From assembly GCF_014645795.1 (NCBI RefSeq), contig NZ_BMMK01000016.1, positions 30,928-94,927 on the forward strand: 64,000 nt of DNA. The letters are read 5' to 3'. Both the position numbers and the translations under genes were made by a program. A model generated the notes under the pieces. The model did not search any database. It was not told the DNA's origin and saw only the letters and a list, made by a program, of their open reading frames with translations. This document shows, piece after piece, positions 17,934-25,847 of this stretch (its first letter is position 1; each line of letters starts with the position of its first letter). The stretch is from Longimycelium tulufanense (GTDB taxonomy: Bacteria; Actinomycetota; Actinomycetes; Mycobacteriales; Pseudonocardiaceae).

Positions 17934-18359
17934 TCAGTGGTGGCCACCGCCCTGCAGGCTGCCACCCAGCTTGTCGCGGAGCTGCTGCAGCATCTCCGCC
18001 TCGGCACCGGCGGCCCATCCGTTCCCGATCAGCACCTGACCGCTGCCCAGCGCCTGGTCGGTCCACTCCTGCTGACCCTTCTGCGTCGTGAAGGTCGTCA
18101 GCACGAACTGATCCTGCCCGCTGTGACAGTACCCCGATCGGATCGACTCCGCGTTCACCTGGACCTCCAGGTCCTCACAACCCGCCCTGGCGGCGAGCTC
18201 CTCGAGGTTGGCCGGGGCGAACTGCTCGGAGTTGAACGGCAACAGCTCGGCGGGGGACTGGCCGGAGTGTCCCTGACCGCCGGTGCCGCACCCGGCGGAA
18301 AGCGCGCCGAGCGCGGCGAGGGCGACAAGGACGTGCCCGGTCTGCCGGCGGTATCCCAT
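17934..18359 (-). CDS. Small putative lipoprotein
   Basis: A 141-residue protein with a signal peptide and a clean lipobox (LSAGC, Cys about residue 24). The mature part has two further cysteines (ARAGCEDLEV and SGYCHSGQDQ), a likely disulfide, and ends in a Gly-His tail. The family is not recognised. It is convergent with the membrane-anchored protein upstream and is separated from accD6 by the strong hairpin at 18509-18546. Confidence 0.78.
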   Translation of the reverse strand: MGYRRQTGHVLVALAALGALSAGCGTGGQGHSGQSPAELLPFNSEQFAPANLEELAARAGCEDLEVQVNAESIRSGYCHSGQDQFVLTTFTTQKGQQEWTDQALGSGQVLIGNGWAAGAEAEMLQQLRDKLGGSLQGGGHH

Positions 18360-18508
18360 GGACTCTCCTCATCGGCTGCCGCGCCTCGCCCGCTCGCCGG
18401 CGCCGGACGGCGGACACGACACCGCGGGCGGATCACGAGTGATCCTTCGCCACGAGGTACGCACCGCCGTGCCGATCGGTTCAGCGGCAATGGCACCACC
18501 AACCGAAA

Positions 18509-18546
18509 GGGCCCTCGTTCCCTGCGGAAACAGGGAACGAGGGCCC
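18509..18546. terminator. Hairpin terminator between accD6 and the lipoprotein gene
   Basis: A 16-bp perfect stem (GGGCCCTCGTTCCCTG at 18509-18524 with 18531-18546) closes a 6-nt loop, starting 18 bp past the accD6 stop. It should end the fab operon transcript. Confidence 0.9.
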
Positions 18547-18563
18547 GGAAGCGTCAGATCGCG

Positions 18564-20006
18564 TTACAGCGGAATGTTGCCGTGGGCGCCGCGACCCGCC
18601 GGGGCGGCGGCCAACGACTCGGCCAACCGGTACCGGGTCTGGGTCGGTTCGATGACCTCGTCGACCACGCCGATCGCCAACGCGCGGTTCACCCCGCCGG
18701 CGATCCGCTCGTGCTCCTCGGCCAGCTGGTTGTGCAACGCCTCGCGCTCCTCCTCGGGCGCGGCGGCCAGCTTCTTGCGGTGCAGGATGCCCACCGCGGC
18801 CCTGGCCCCCATCACCGCGACCTCGGCGTCCGGCCAGGCGAACACCGAGGTGGCACCCAGGCAGCGGGCGTTCATCGCGATGTAGGCACCGCCGTAAGCC
18901 TTGCGGGTCACCAGGGTCACCCGCGGCACGATCGCCTCGGCGAAGGCGTGCAGCAGCTTGGCACCCCGCCGGACCACGCCGTCCCACTCCTGGCCCACGC
19001 CCGGCAGATACCCGGGCACATCCACGAGCACCAGCAGCGGCACCCCGAAGGAGTCGCACATCCGTACGAACCGGGACGCCTTCTCCGCGCTCGCCGAGTC
19101 CAGGCAGCCACCCATCCGCAGCGGGTTGTTCGCGATCACGCCCACCGTGCGCCCGGCCAACCGGCCCAGGCCGACCACGATGTTGGGCGCCCATCTCGGC
19201 TGCAGCTCCTCGAAGCTGGAGCTGGTCTCGTCGTGGTCCAGGATCCGCCGCACCAGCGGCCGCACGTCGTAGGCCCGCCGCGCCGAGGCCGGCAGCATGG
19301 CCTTGAGGTCGGCGTTGTCGTTGCGGACCCGGTGCAGGTCGAACACTCCGGGCAGGGAGAACAGGCTGGTGATCCGGCGCGCCCGGGCATAGGCGTCGGC
19401 CTCGTCGTCGGCGGTCACGTGCACCACGCCGGACTTACGGGCGTGCGCGTCCGGGCCGCCCAGCCCCTCCATGTCGATCTGCTCACCGGTCACGCTGCGC
19501 ACCACGTCCGGCCCGGTGACGAACACCCGGCCGGTCGGCGCCATGATCACGATGTCGGTCAGCGCCGGGCCGTAGGCCGCGCCCCCCGCGGCCGGGCCCA
19601 ACACCACCGAGATCTGCGGCACCTTCCCCGAGGCGCGCACCATCGCGGCGAACACCGACCCGACCGCGTCCAGCGCCTCCACGCCCTCGGCCAGCCGGGC
19701 ACCACCGGAGTGCCACAGGCCGATCACCGGCACCCGCTCCTTCACCGCGGTGTCGATGGCCTCGACGATGTGCCGGCAGCCCTCGGAACCCATCGCACCG
19801 CCCATCTTGGTGGCGTCGGTGCAGTAGGCGACGGCCTTGGCCCCGTTGATCCGGCCTCGGACGGCATACACGCCGCTGGCGTCCTTCGGGCGCAACGGCG
19901 CCATCGAGTCGACGTCCAGCAGCTGCGCGAGCCGGACCTCCGGGTCCCGCGGATCGGGCTCGCCGGCGGTGTCCTTCGGGTCGGGTCGGGTGACCACAGC
20001 GGTCAT
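18564..20006 (-). CDS. accD6: Acyl-CoA carboxylase carboxyltransferase (beta) subunit
   Basis: A 480-residue biotin-dependent carboxyltransferase that makes malonyl-CoA (or methylmalonyl-CoA) with a separate biotinylated alpha subunit. The N-terminal acyl-CoA domain has GLWHSGGARLAEGVEAL and VLGPAAGGAAYGPALTD; the C-terminal biotin domain has LVDVPGYLPGVGQEWDG and RKAYGGAYIAMNARCLGA. GAGGAG precedes the ATG by five bases. Its place right after fabF is the same as Mycobacterium accD6 after kasB, which supports a role in feeding FAS-II. No alpha subunit is in the window. It ends at a strong hairpin. Confidence 0.93.
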   Translation of the reverse strand: MTAVVTRPDPKDTAGEPDPRDPEVRLAQLLDVDSMAPLRPKDASGVYAVRGRINGAKAVAYCTDATKMGGAMGSEGCRHIVEAIDTAVKERVPVIGLWHSGGARLAEGVEALDAVGSVFAAMVRASGKVPQISVVLGPAAGGAAYGPALTDIVIMAPTGRVFVTGPDVVRSVTGEQIDMEGLGGPDAHARKSGVVHVTADDEADAYARARRITSLFSLPGVFDLHRVRNDNADLKAMLPASARRAYDVRPLVRRILDHDETSSSFEELQPRWAPNIVVGLGRLAGRTVGVIANNPLRMGGCLDSASAEKASRFVRMCDSFGVPLLVLVDVPGYLPGVGQEWDGVVRRGAKLLHAFAEAIVPRVTLVTRKAYGGAYIAMNARCLGATSVFAWPDAEVAVMGARAAVGILHRKKLAAAPEEEREALHNQLAEEHERIAGGVNRALAIGVVDEVIEPTQTRYRLAESLAAAPAGRGAHGNIPL

Positions 20007-20086
20007 GGGTGCTCCTCGCGTGGGGAATCGGGCGGGCAGCGATATCGCCTCCCGGCGCCGGGGCGCAGGCGCGGTGCCGCGCCCCG

Positions 20087-21328
20087 CTACGCCGAGGTGA
20101 AGGCGAGCGCGACGTTGTGCCCGCCGAAACCGAACGAGTCGTTGACCGCGGCGGACAGCTCCGTGCGTCGCGCCGTGCCGGCCGCGACGTCGAGCCGGAC
20201 CTGCGGGTCCTGGTGTTCCAGGTTCAGGGTGGGTGGCACCACACCGTCGTGGACCGCGAGCAGCGTGGCGATCGCCTCGACCGCACCGGCCGCCCCGAGC
20301 AGGTGGCCCAGCGCCGACTTGGGCGCGGTGACGACCGGGTGGTCGCCGATGGCCAGGCGGATGGCGGCCGCCTCGGCCACGTCACCGACCGGGGTGGAGG
20401 TGGCGTGCGCGTTGACGTGCCCCACTTCCTTCGGGTCCAGCTCGGCGGTGCGCAGCGCGGCCGCGATCGCCCGCGCCGCACCCTTGCCCTCCGGCTGCAG
20501 GCCGGTGATGTGGTAGGCGTCGGCACTGGTGCCCGCGCCGGCCAGCCGACCGTAGACCCGGGCACCCCGGGCACGGGCGAACTCGGCACGCTCCAGCACC
20601 ATCACGCCGGCACCCTCACCGAGCACGAAGCCGTCCCGCTCCGCGTCGAACGGCCGGGACGCCTTCTCCGGCTCGTCGTTGCGGGTGCTCATGGTGCGGG
20701 CCTGGGCGAAGCCGGCCAGCGGCAGCGCCGAGATGCACGCCTCGGCCCCGCCCGCCACGACGACGTCGACCTCACCGGCCCGCAACATCCGCCACGCCCA
20801 CGCCAGCGCCTCGGCCCCGGAGGCACATGCCGACACCGGGGCGTGCGCGCCGCCCTGGGCGTTCAACGCCAGGCTGACGAAGGCGGCCGGACCGTTGGGC
20901 ATCAGCATCGGCACGGTCAGCGGCGAGATCTTGCGGATGCCCTGGGTCTCCAGCAGGTCGTCCTGCTGGAGCAGGGTCATCGCCCCGCCGATGCCGGTGC
21001 CGATCACCACGCCGAGCCGCTCCGGCTCGACCTGCGGCTGCTCGCCGTCCAGGCCGGCGTCGGCCCACGCCTGCTTGGCGGCGACCAACGCGACCTGCTC
21101 GCAGCGGTCCATCCGGCGCGCCTCCACGCGCGGGATGACCTCGGTCGGCTCGACGACGAGCTGCGCGGCGATGCGCACCGGCAGCTCGTAGCGGTCGACC
21201 CAGTCCGCCTCCAGCTTCCGGACGCCGCTGCGCCCGGCGACCAGCGCCTGCCAGGTGGTGGTGACGTCGCCACCGAGCGGCGTGGTCGCGCCCAGCCCGG
21301 TGACGACGACGTCATTGGTGGTGCTCAC
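20087..21328 (-). CDS. fabF: Beta-ketoacyl-ACP synthase II
   Basis: A 413-residue condensing enzyme of FAS-II that elongates acyl-ACP with malonyl-ACP. The catalytic triad is complete: Cys168 (SACASG), His308 (NAHATSTPVGD) and His404 (GFGGHN), with the conserved KSALGHLLGAAG lysine. Length and motifs match FabF/KasA/KasB. The GTG start overlaps the acpP stop codon by GTGA, so carrier protein and synthase are translationally coupled. Only one such synthase is present here, as in Streptomyces, not two as in Mycobacterium. Confidence 0.95.
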   Translation of the reverse strand: MSTTNDVVVTGLGATTPLGGDVTTTWQALVAGRSGVRKLEADWVDRYELPVRIAAQLVVEPTEVIPRVEARRMDRCEQVALVAAKQAWADAGLDGEQPQVEPERLGVVIGTGIGGAMTLLQQDDLLETQGIRKISPLTVPMLMPNGPAAFVSLALNAQGGAHAPVSACASGAEALAWAWRMLRAGEVDVVVAGGAEACISALPLAGFAQARTMSTRNDEPEKASRPFDAERDGFVLGEGAGVMVLERAEFARARGARVYGRLAGAGTSADAYHITGLQPEGKGAARAIAAALRTAELDPKEVGHVNAHATSTPVGDVAEAAAIRLAIGDHPVVTAPKSALGHLLGAAGAVEAIATLLAVHDGVVPPTLNLEHQDPQVRLDVAAGTARRTELSAAVNDSFGFGGHNVALAFTSA

Positions 21329-21564
21329 TTGTTGGTGGCGATGTAGCTCACCGCATCGCCCACGGTCTTGAGGTTGGCCAGCTGGTCGTCGGGGATCTTG
21401 ACCCCGAACTTGTCCTCGGCCTGGACCGCGATCTCCACCATGGACAGCGAGTCCACGTCCAGGTCGTCCACGAAGGACTTCTCCTCGGTGATGTCCTCGG
21501 GGCTGACCCCGGCGACCTCCTCGACGATCGCCCGAAGCTCCTTGAGGATCTCCTCGTTGCTCAC
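21325..21564 (-). CDS. acpP: Acyl carrier protein
   Basis: A 79-residue acidic carrier protein. The phosphopantetheine serine is Ser39 in DDLDVDSLSMVE, and the four-helix pattern and net negative charge fit FAS-II ACP. The GTG start at 21564 is chosen because the family begins MSNEEI here and a GGGA-type ribosome site lies about ten bases upstream. It sits 74 bp after fabH and overlaps fabF. Confidence 0.95.
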   Translation of the reverse strand: MSNEEILKELRAIVEEVAGVSPEDITEEKSFVDDLDVDSLSMVEIAVQAEDKFGVKIPDDQLANLKTVGDAVSYIATNK

Positions 21565-21638
21565 TGTGCTGTTCCCTTTCTCGTTCGCTCCCACCGCCCC
21601 GGGCGCCCCGCCCGCAACGGAAAGTTCCTTCCCCGCTC

Positions 21639-22619
21639 CTACGGGCAGATCACGACCTGCGCCGAGTAGGACAGCCCCGCACCGAAGCCGACCAGCAACA
21701 TCACGTCCCCGGTGTTGATCCGGCCGGCGGACTTCATGTGGTCCAGGGCGATCGGGATCGACGCGGCCGAGGTGTTGCCGGAATGGACGATGTCGTCGGC
21801 GACGACCATGTCCTCCCGCGCGCCCCTGGCCCGCAACTTCTTCGCCAGGGACTCCACGATCCGCAGGTTCGCCTGGTGCGCCACCAGGACGTCGATGTCG
21901 GACAGCCGCAGGCCGGCCAGCTCGACCGCGCGCTCGGCGATCGGCGCCACCCGGGTGGTCGCCCACCGGAAGACCGAGCGGCCCTCCTGGTAGATGTGAC
22001 CGCGCTCGGTCAGCCCGATCATGTCGACCAGGTCCCCGGCGCTGCCCGCGGCCAGCGGGCCGACACCCGGCTCGTCGGCCGGACCGAGCACCGCCGCACC
22101 CGACCCGTCGGCGAAGATGATGCAGTTCGCCCGGTCGTCCCAGTCGATCCACTCGGTGAACCGCTCGGCGCCGATCACCAGCACCCGCCGCGCCGAGCCG
22201 CCGCGGACCAGCTCCGAGGCGACGTTCACCGCGTAGGGGAAGCCCGCGCAGGCGGCGTTGAGGTCGAACGCCGCGGCCGCCTTCACCCCGATCCGGTCCG
22301 CGGTCTGCGCCGAGGCGTTCGGGATGAAGCCGGGCAGCGTGCAGGTCGCCACGATGACGGTGTCCACATCGGATGGTGCCAGCCCGGAGTTGGCCACCGC
22401 CTTGGCCCCGGCCTCCACGGCCATGTCCACCAGGGACTGGTCCTCATCGGCCAGCCGGCGCTCGATGATGCCGACCCGCTGCCGGATCCACTCGTCGGAG
22501 GTGTCCACGCGCCGGGACAGGTCGTCGTTGGTGACGACGCGGTTGCCCTGCGAGCTGCCGAACCCGAGCAGGCGGGTGGCGGCGGGGCCGGTGTGCTGCC
22601 GAAGCTGGGGTCGCGTCAC
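21639..22619 (-). CDS. fabH: Beta-ketoacyl-ACP synthase III
   Basis: A 326-residue initiating condensing enzyme that joins an acyl-CoA starter to malonyl-ACP. The catalytic residues are Cys124 (NAACAGFPYA), His248 (VAHQANLRIV) and Asn282 (VHSGNTSAAS). DTSDEWIRQRVGI near residue 40 is a FabH hallmark. The GTG start overlaps the fabD stop (GTGA). Its inclusion between fabD and acpP is the Streptomyces order; in Mycobacterium fabH is elsewhere. Starter preference (straight or branched) is not readable with confidence. Confidence 0.95.
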   Translation of the reverse strand: MTRPQLRQHTGPAATRLLGFGSSQGNRVVTNDDLSRRVDTSDEWIRQRVGIIERRLADEDQSLVDMAVEAGAKAVANSGLAPSDVDTVIVATCTLPGFIPNASAQTADRIGVKAAAAFDLNAACAGFPYAVNVASELVRGGSARRVLVIGAERFTEWIDWDDRANCIIFADGSGAAVLGPADEPGVGPLAAGSAGDLVDMIGLTERGHIYQEGRSVFRWATTRVAPIAERAVELAGLRLSDIDVLVAHQANLRIVESLAKKLRARGAREDMVVADDIVHSGNTSAASIPIALDHMKSAGRINTGDVMLLVGFGAGLSYSAQVVICP

Positions 22620-23548
22620 GTCGTCCCTCCGTGCTCGGCCACCAGGGTGGCGACCTCGTCCAGATCCTGCGGGGTTTTCACCGCCAGCGTCGGGGTTCCC
22701 TTCAACTCCCGCTTGGCCAGCCCCACCAGGGTCCCGGCGGGGGGCAGCTCCACGATGGCGGTGACCCCGTGTCCGGACATGGTGGCCATACACGCGTTCC
22801 ACCGCACCGGCCGGGTGACCTGATTCACCAGGCGGCGCAACACATCCCTGCCCTCGGTCACCACCGCGCCGTCCGCATTGGACAGCAGGGTATGCCGCGG
22901 GTCGGTGACGCGCACCGCAGCGGCGCGTTCCTGCAGGACCGCCTCGGCGGGCGCCATGTGACGGGTGTGGAACGCGCCCGCAACCGGAAGCGCCTTGACC
23001 GTGCGCGACCCCTCCGGCCTGTCCGCGGCCAGCTTCTCCAGCGCGGGCAGCGGGCCGGCGGCCACGATCTGGCCGGCGCCGTTGATGTTGGCCGGGGTCA
23101 ACCCGAGGCCCTCCAGGTGCTCGAGCACGACGTCCGCCTCGCCGCCGAGCACCGCGGACATGCCGGTCGGCTCCAGGGCGCAGGCGGCGGCCATCTCCCG
23201 GCCGCGGACCGCGGCCAGCGCGACCGCGTCGTCGGCGGTGAGCACCCCGGCCACCGCGGCGGCGGCCAGCTCACCCACGGAATGTCCCGCGACCAGCAGC
23301 TCGGCCGGCAGCACACCGCGTCGCGCCAGCTCCTCGTGCGCCAGCACGGCCAGCGCAACGACGAGTGGCTGCGTGACGGCGGTGTCCTTGATCTCCTCGG
23401 CGTCCGCGGTGGTGCCCAGGCGAGCGAGATCCAGGCCGGTCGTCTCCGACCAGCCGGCCACCCGCTCGGCGGCACCGTCCAGTTCCAGCCAGGGGGAGAG
23501 CATGCCGGGTGCCTGCGAGCCCTGCCCAGGCGCGAGTAGCGCGATCAC
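22616..23548 (-). CDS. fabD: Malonyl-CoA:ACP transacylase
   Basis: A 310-residue enzyme that loads malonyl groups onto AcpP. The nucleophile is Ser90 in AGHSVGELAA, the catalytic histidine is His194 (AFHTRHM), and the N-terminal APGQGSQAPGM forms the oxyanion loop. The GTG start is the first gene of the fab operon; the operon promoter should lie in the 500-bp gap to fasR. The stop is overlapped by fabH. Confidence 0.96.
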   Translation of the reverse strand: MIALLAPGQGSQAPGMLSPWLELDGAAERVAGWSETTGLDLARLGTTADAEEIKDTAVTQPLVVALAVLAHEELARRGVLPAELLVAGHSVGELAAAAVAGVLTADDAVALAAVRGREMAAACALEPTGMSAVLGGEADVVLEHLEGLGLTPANINGAGQIVAAGPLPALEKLAADRPEGSRTVKALPVAGAFHTRHMAPAEAVLQERAAAVRVTDPRHTLLSNADGAVVTEGRDVLRRLVNQVTRPVRWNACMATMSGHGVTAIVELPPAGTLVGLAKRELKGTPTLAVKTPQDLDEVATLVAEHGGTT

Positions 23549-23663
23549 GCCGTCAACTGAACACGGTCAACCCCGTCGGCAGGGATGCCGACGCGGACTA
23601 AGTCGAGCGGGCGAACTTGTGGAGTGTCTACAACCTACTCCCCCTATCAGGCGGTTGACCACG

Positions 23664-23686
23664 GGTTTCCTTGTTGGTTCGAAACC
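23664..23686. promoter_or_regulatory. Candidate operator upstream of fabD
   Basis: GGTTTC and GAAACC form 6-bp arms with 11 bp between them, about 116-138 bp upstream of the fabD start. The sequence also contains the smaller palindrome GGTT-CGA-AACC. It could bind FasR; this is inference from position. Confidence 0.3.
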
Positions 23687-23776
23687 TTCTGGCAATCCAC
23701 GGGCAAAGGGTGAGCCGGAGCACTCCAAGATCGTCATGGTGTTCCTCGAACCCGCCCAGGAGGGGAGTAACCGGAC

Positions 23777-23814
23777 GGGAGAGAAACTCTTGCGTACGCC
23801 CGAGTTTCTCTCCC
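23777..23814. terminator. Perfect 13-bp inverted repeat between fasR and fabD
   Basis: GGGAGAGAAACTC (23777-23789) pairs with GAGTTTCTCTCCC (23802-23814) around a 12-nt loop. It lies 240 bp after the fasR stop and 229 bp before fabD. It may end the fasR transcript or act as an operator; there is no T tract. Confidence 0.5.
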
Positions 23815-24054
23815 CCGAAGCGCGCCGTTACGGACAGCCGGGCCAGCCCGGGCGTGGGTCCGGGGGCGGGAAGCTTCGAACCAATGCGGTGCGGGGTGCC
23901 GGGCGCGCCAGCAGGCGGCCGGCGCCCGGTTGCCCATTGGTCCACCGGCCACCTCGACTCCTGGTGAGCACGCCCCGACCGAGGTTTCGCAACCGAGGGT
24001 GCCTCGGCTCGTCGCAGCACGTTCTGCGAGGGATCGCGAAGGGTGCGGCCGCGG

Positions 24055-25266
24055 TCACCAGAACCCGCGTGCGCGGGCCAGCCGACCGACGGCGAGCGCG
24101 ACCCGCAGCACCAGGGCGTCGCGCGGGTCGGAGGCGTTGCGCCCGGTGAGCTCCGTCACCCGGCGCAGCCGGTACCGGACCGTGTTGGGGTGGACGAACA
24201 GCTGGCGGGCGCAGCTTTCCAGGACCCCGCCCACCTCCAGGTAGGCGTCGACCGTCTCCAGCAGCGACCCGCCGGCCTCCACCAGCGGGCGGACCACCCG
24301 CTCCACTAGCTGGCGCTCGGCCTCCGGGTCACCGGCCAGCGCCCGCTCCGGCAGCAGGTCGGTGGAGCGCACCGGCCGGGGCGCGGCCGGCCACGCCACG
24401 ACGGCCCGCAGGCCGGACAACGCGTCCGCGGCGCTGCGGTGCGCGTCGGCGAGGCTGGCCATAGTCGGCCCGGCCACCACCGGCCCCTCGCCGAACGCCT
24501 CGGCCATCCGGGGCAGCACCTCCCGCCCGGTCGCCCCCTCCACCGGCCCGGCCAGCACCACGACCAGCCGGGAACCCTGTACCCCGATCAGCACCGGCCG
24601 GCCGACCCGGGCCGCGCGGCTGCGCACCTCGTAGATCACCTCCGGCGGGTCCTCGGAGGGGGGGTTGCCGACCAGCACCGTCGCCTCGGCGACCGGGTCC
24701 CAGCCCAGGGCCGCGGCCCGGGACAGCAGGGACTCCTCGGCGTCGCCCCGGACGATGCCGTCCACCACCAGCGCCTCCAGGCGGGCGTCCCACGCGCCGC
24801 GCGCCTCGGCGGCGGCCGCGTAGGAGGTGGCCGCGGCAAAGGCGATCTCCCGGCCGTAGCGCAGCACCGCCTCGGTGAGCACCGCGCGCTCGGCGTCGTC
24901 GGCCGCGAGTGCCGGCAGTTGCTCCTCGAAGACCTCGATGGCGATGCGCACCAGCTCGACGGTCTGCCGCAGGCTCACCCAGCGGGCCAGGTCGCGGGGT
25001 GCCCCGCGGAACGCCTCGGCGGTGAGCCGGATCGCCTGCTGCGGGTCGCGCAGCCACGCCACGAACCCGGCCACGCCGGTCTGGGTGACCAGCAACACGC
25101 TGGCGCGCTGGTCGGCCGACAGCCGGCGGAACCACGGCAGCTCCCGCTCCATGGCGGCCACGCTGGCGCCGGCCATCCCGCCGGAGGCCCGCTCCAGCTT
25201 CCGCAGGGTCTCCGCGGACACCTCGGGATGGCCACTGCTCGGGTGGGAGGTGGCCGCTCTGCTCAT
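24055..25266 (-). CDS. fasR: PucR-type regulator of fatty-acid synthesis
   Basis: A protein of about 403 residues, with a largely helical N-terminal half (ELPWFRRLSADQRASVLLVTQ), a GGDEF-like PucR middle region and a C-terminal PucR helix-turn-helix (VHPNTVRYRLRRVTELTG). Position directly upstream of fabD on the same strand matches FasR (SCO2386) of Streptomyces coelicolor, which activates fabD-fabH-acpP-fabF. The ATG at 25266 is preferred to the ATG at 25278 by comparison with the family. It is not related to the TetR-type FasR of M. tuberculosis, despite the shared name. Confidence 0.85.
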   Translation of the reverse strand: MSRAATSHPSSGHPEVSAETLRKLERASGGMAGASVAAMERELPWFRRLSADQRASVLLVTQTGVAGFVAWLRDPQQAIRLTAEAFRGAPRDLARWVSLRQTVELVRIAIEVFEEQLPALAADDAERAVLTEAVLRYGREIAFAAATSYAAAAEARGAWDARLEALVVDGIVRGDAEESLLSRAAALGWDPVAEATVLVGNPPSEDPPEVIYEVRSRAARVGRPVLIGVQGSRLVVVLAGPVEGATGREVLPRMAEAFGEGPVVAGPTMASLADAHRSAADALSGLRAVVAWPAAPRPVRSTDLLPERALAGDPEAERQLVERVVRPLVEAGGSLLETVDAYLEVGGVLESCARQLFVHPNTVRYRLRRVTELTGRNASDPRDALVLRVALAVGRLARARGFW

Positions 25267-25847
25267 AGCAGCCAGCATGGCACGCGGCCACCCCCGGGCC
25301 CCGGCCGGCGGGGGGCCACCTCAGCCCGGGGGTTGAACGCGCGGCCGCATATCGCGCGCCGGCCGGCGGGGTCCTCACCGTTCCCACGGCTGCAGCAGCT
25401 GGGAACGCGGCACCACACCCGCCGCGGTCGTCGTGGGTCCGTTCCGCGGGACGCCGTTAGCCGAATGGGTCAACAATGAGCCCTCCCGGGCGCCGACGTA
25501 GGTTGGTGCCGGCGCCGATGTGCGGCCGGGCCCGCGGCTCGACCCGATGCGGTCCGAGATCCCCGCGCCCCGCGAGCCGAACCGGTGCCGGCCCGGCGCG
25601 GACCGGGGGCGTGGCCGGCGGGTCCACCCGTCCGCCCGGCACCCGTCGTGATGGTTGCGGCCGCCTGCGCTCACCCCGCGACCCACATGTTCCAGTCCGA
25701 TCGTTGGATTTCTGTCATAAAACCGCCCACTCGTCGCGCTGCGTGTTTATGACTATTGCTGGATATGCCTAGTGACCGCGCCCGGAATTGGCCAATAGAT
25801 TGCGGCAACACGGATCTGGTGAAACCCCGCCAGCGAGGAGGTCCGTT
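25267..25847. other. 581-bp divergent control region between fasR and the peptidase gene
   Basis: No gene is seen. The right-hand 160 bp are unusually AT-rich for this genome and contain an inverted repeat (25714-25753). A strong ribosome site, GAGGAGGT at 25835-25842, precedes the TTG start of the peptidase. Confidence 0.55.
25714..25753. promoter_or_regulatory. AT-rich inverted repeat upstream of the secreted peptidase gene
   Basis: GTCATAAAAC (25714-25723) and GTTTATGAC (25745-25753) form 9-bp arms with one extra A and 21 bp between them, about 100-130 bp before the TTG start. The AT richness suggests a promoter or operator. Confidence 0.4.

Larger units (their letters stand above)
23549..24054. 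other. 506-bp region between fasR and fabD
   Basis: No gene is seen. It should hold the fabD promoter and the end of the fasR transcript. Two inverted repeats stand out: GGTTTC/GAAACC at 23664-23686 and a perfect 13-bp repeat at 23777-23814. Confidence 0.55.
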
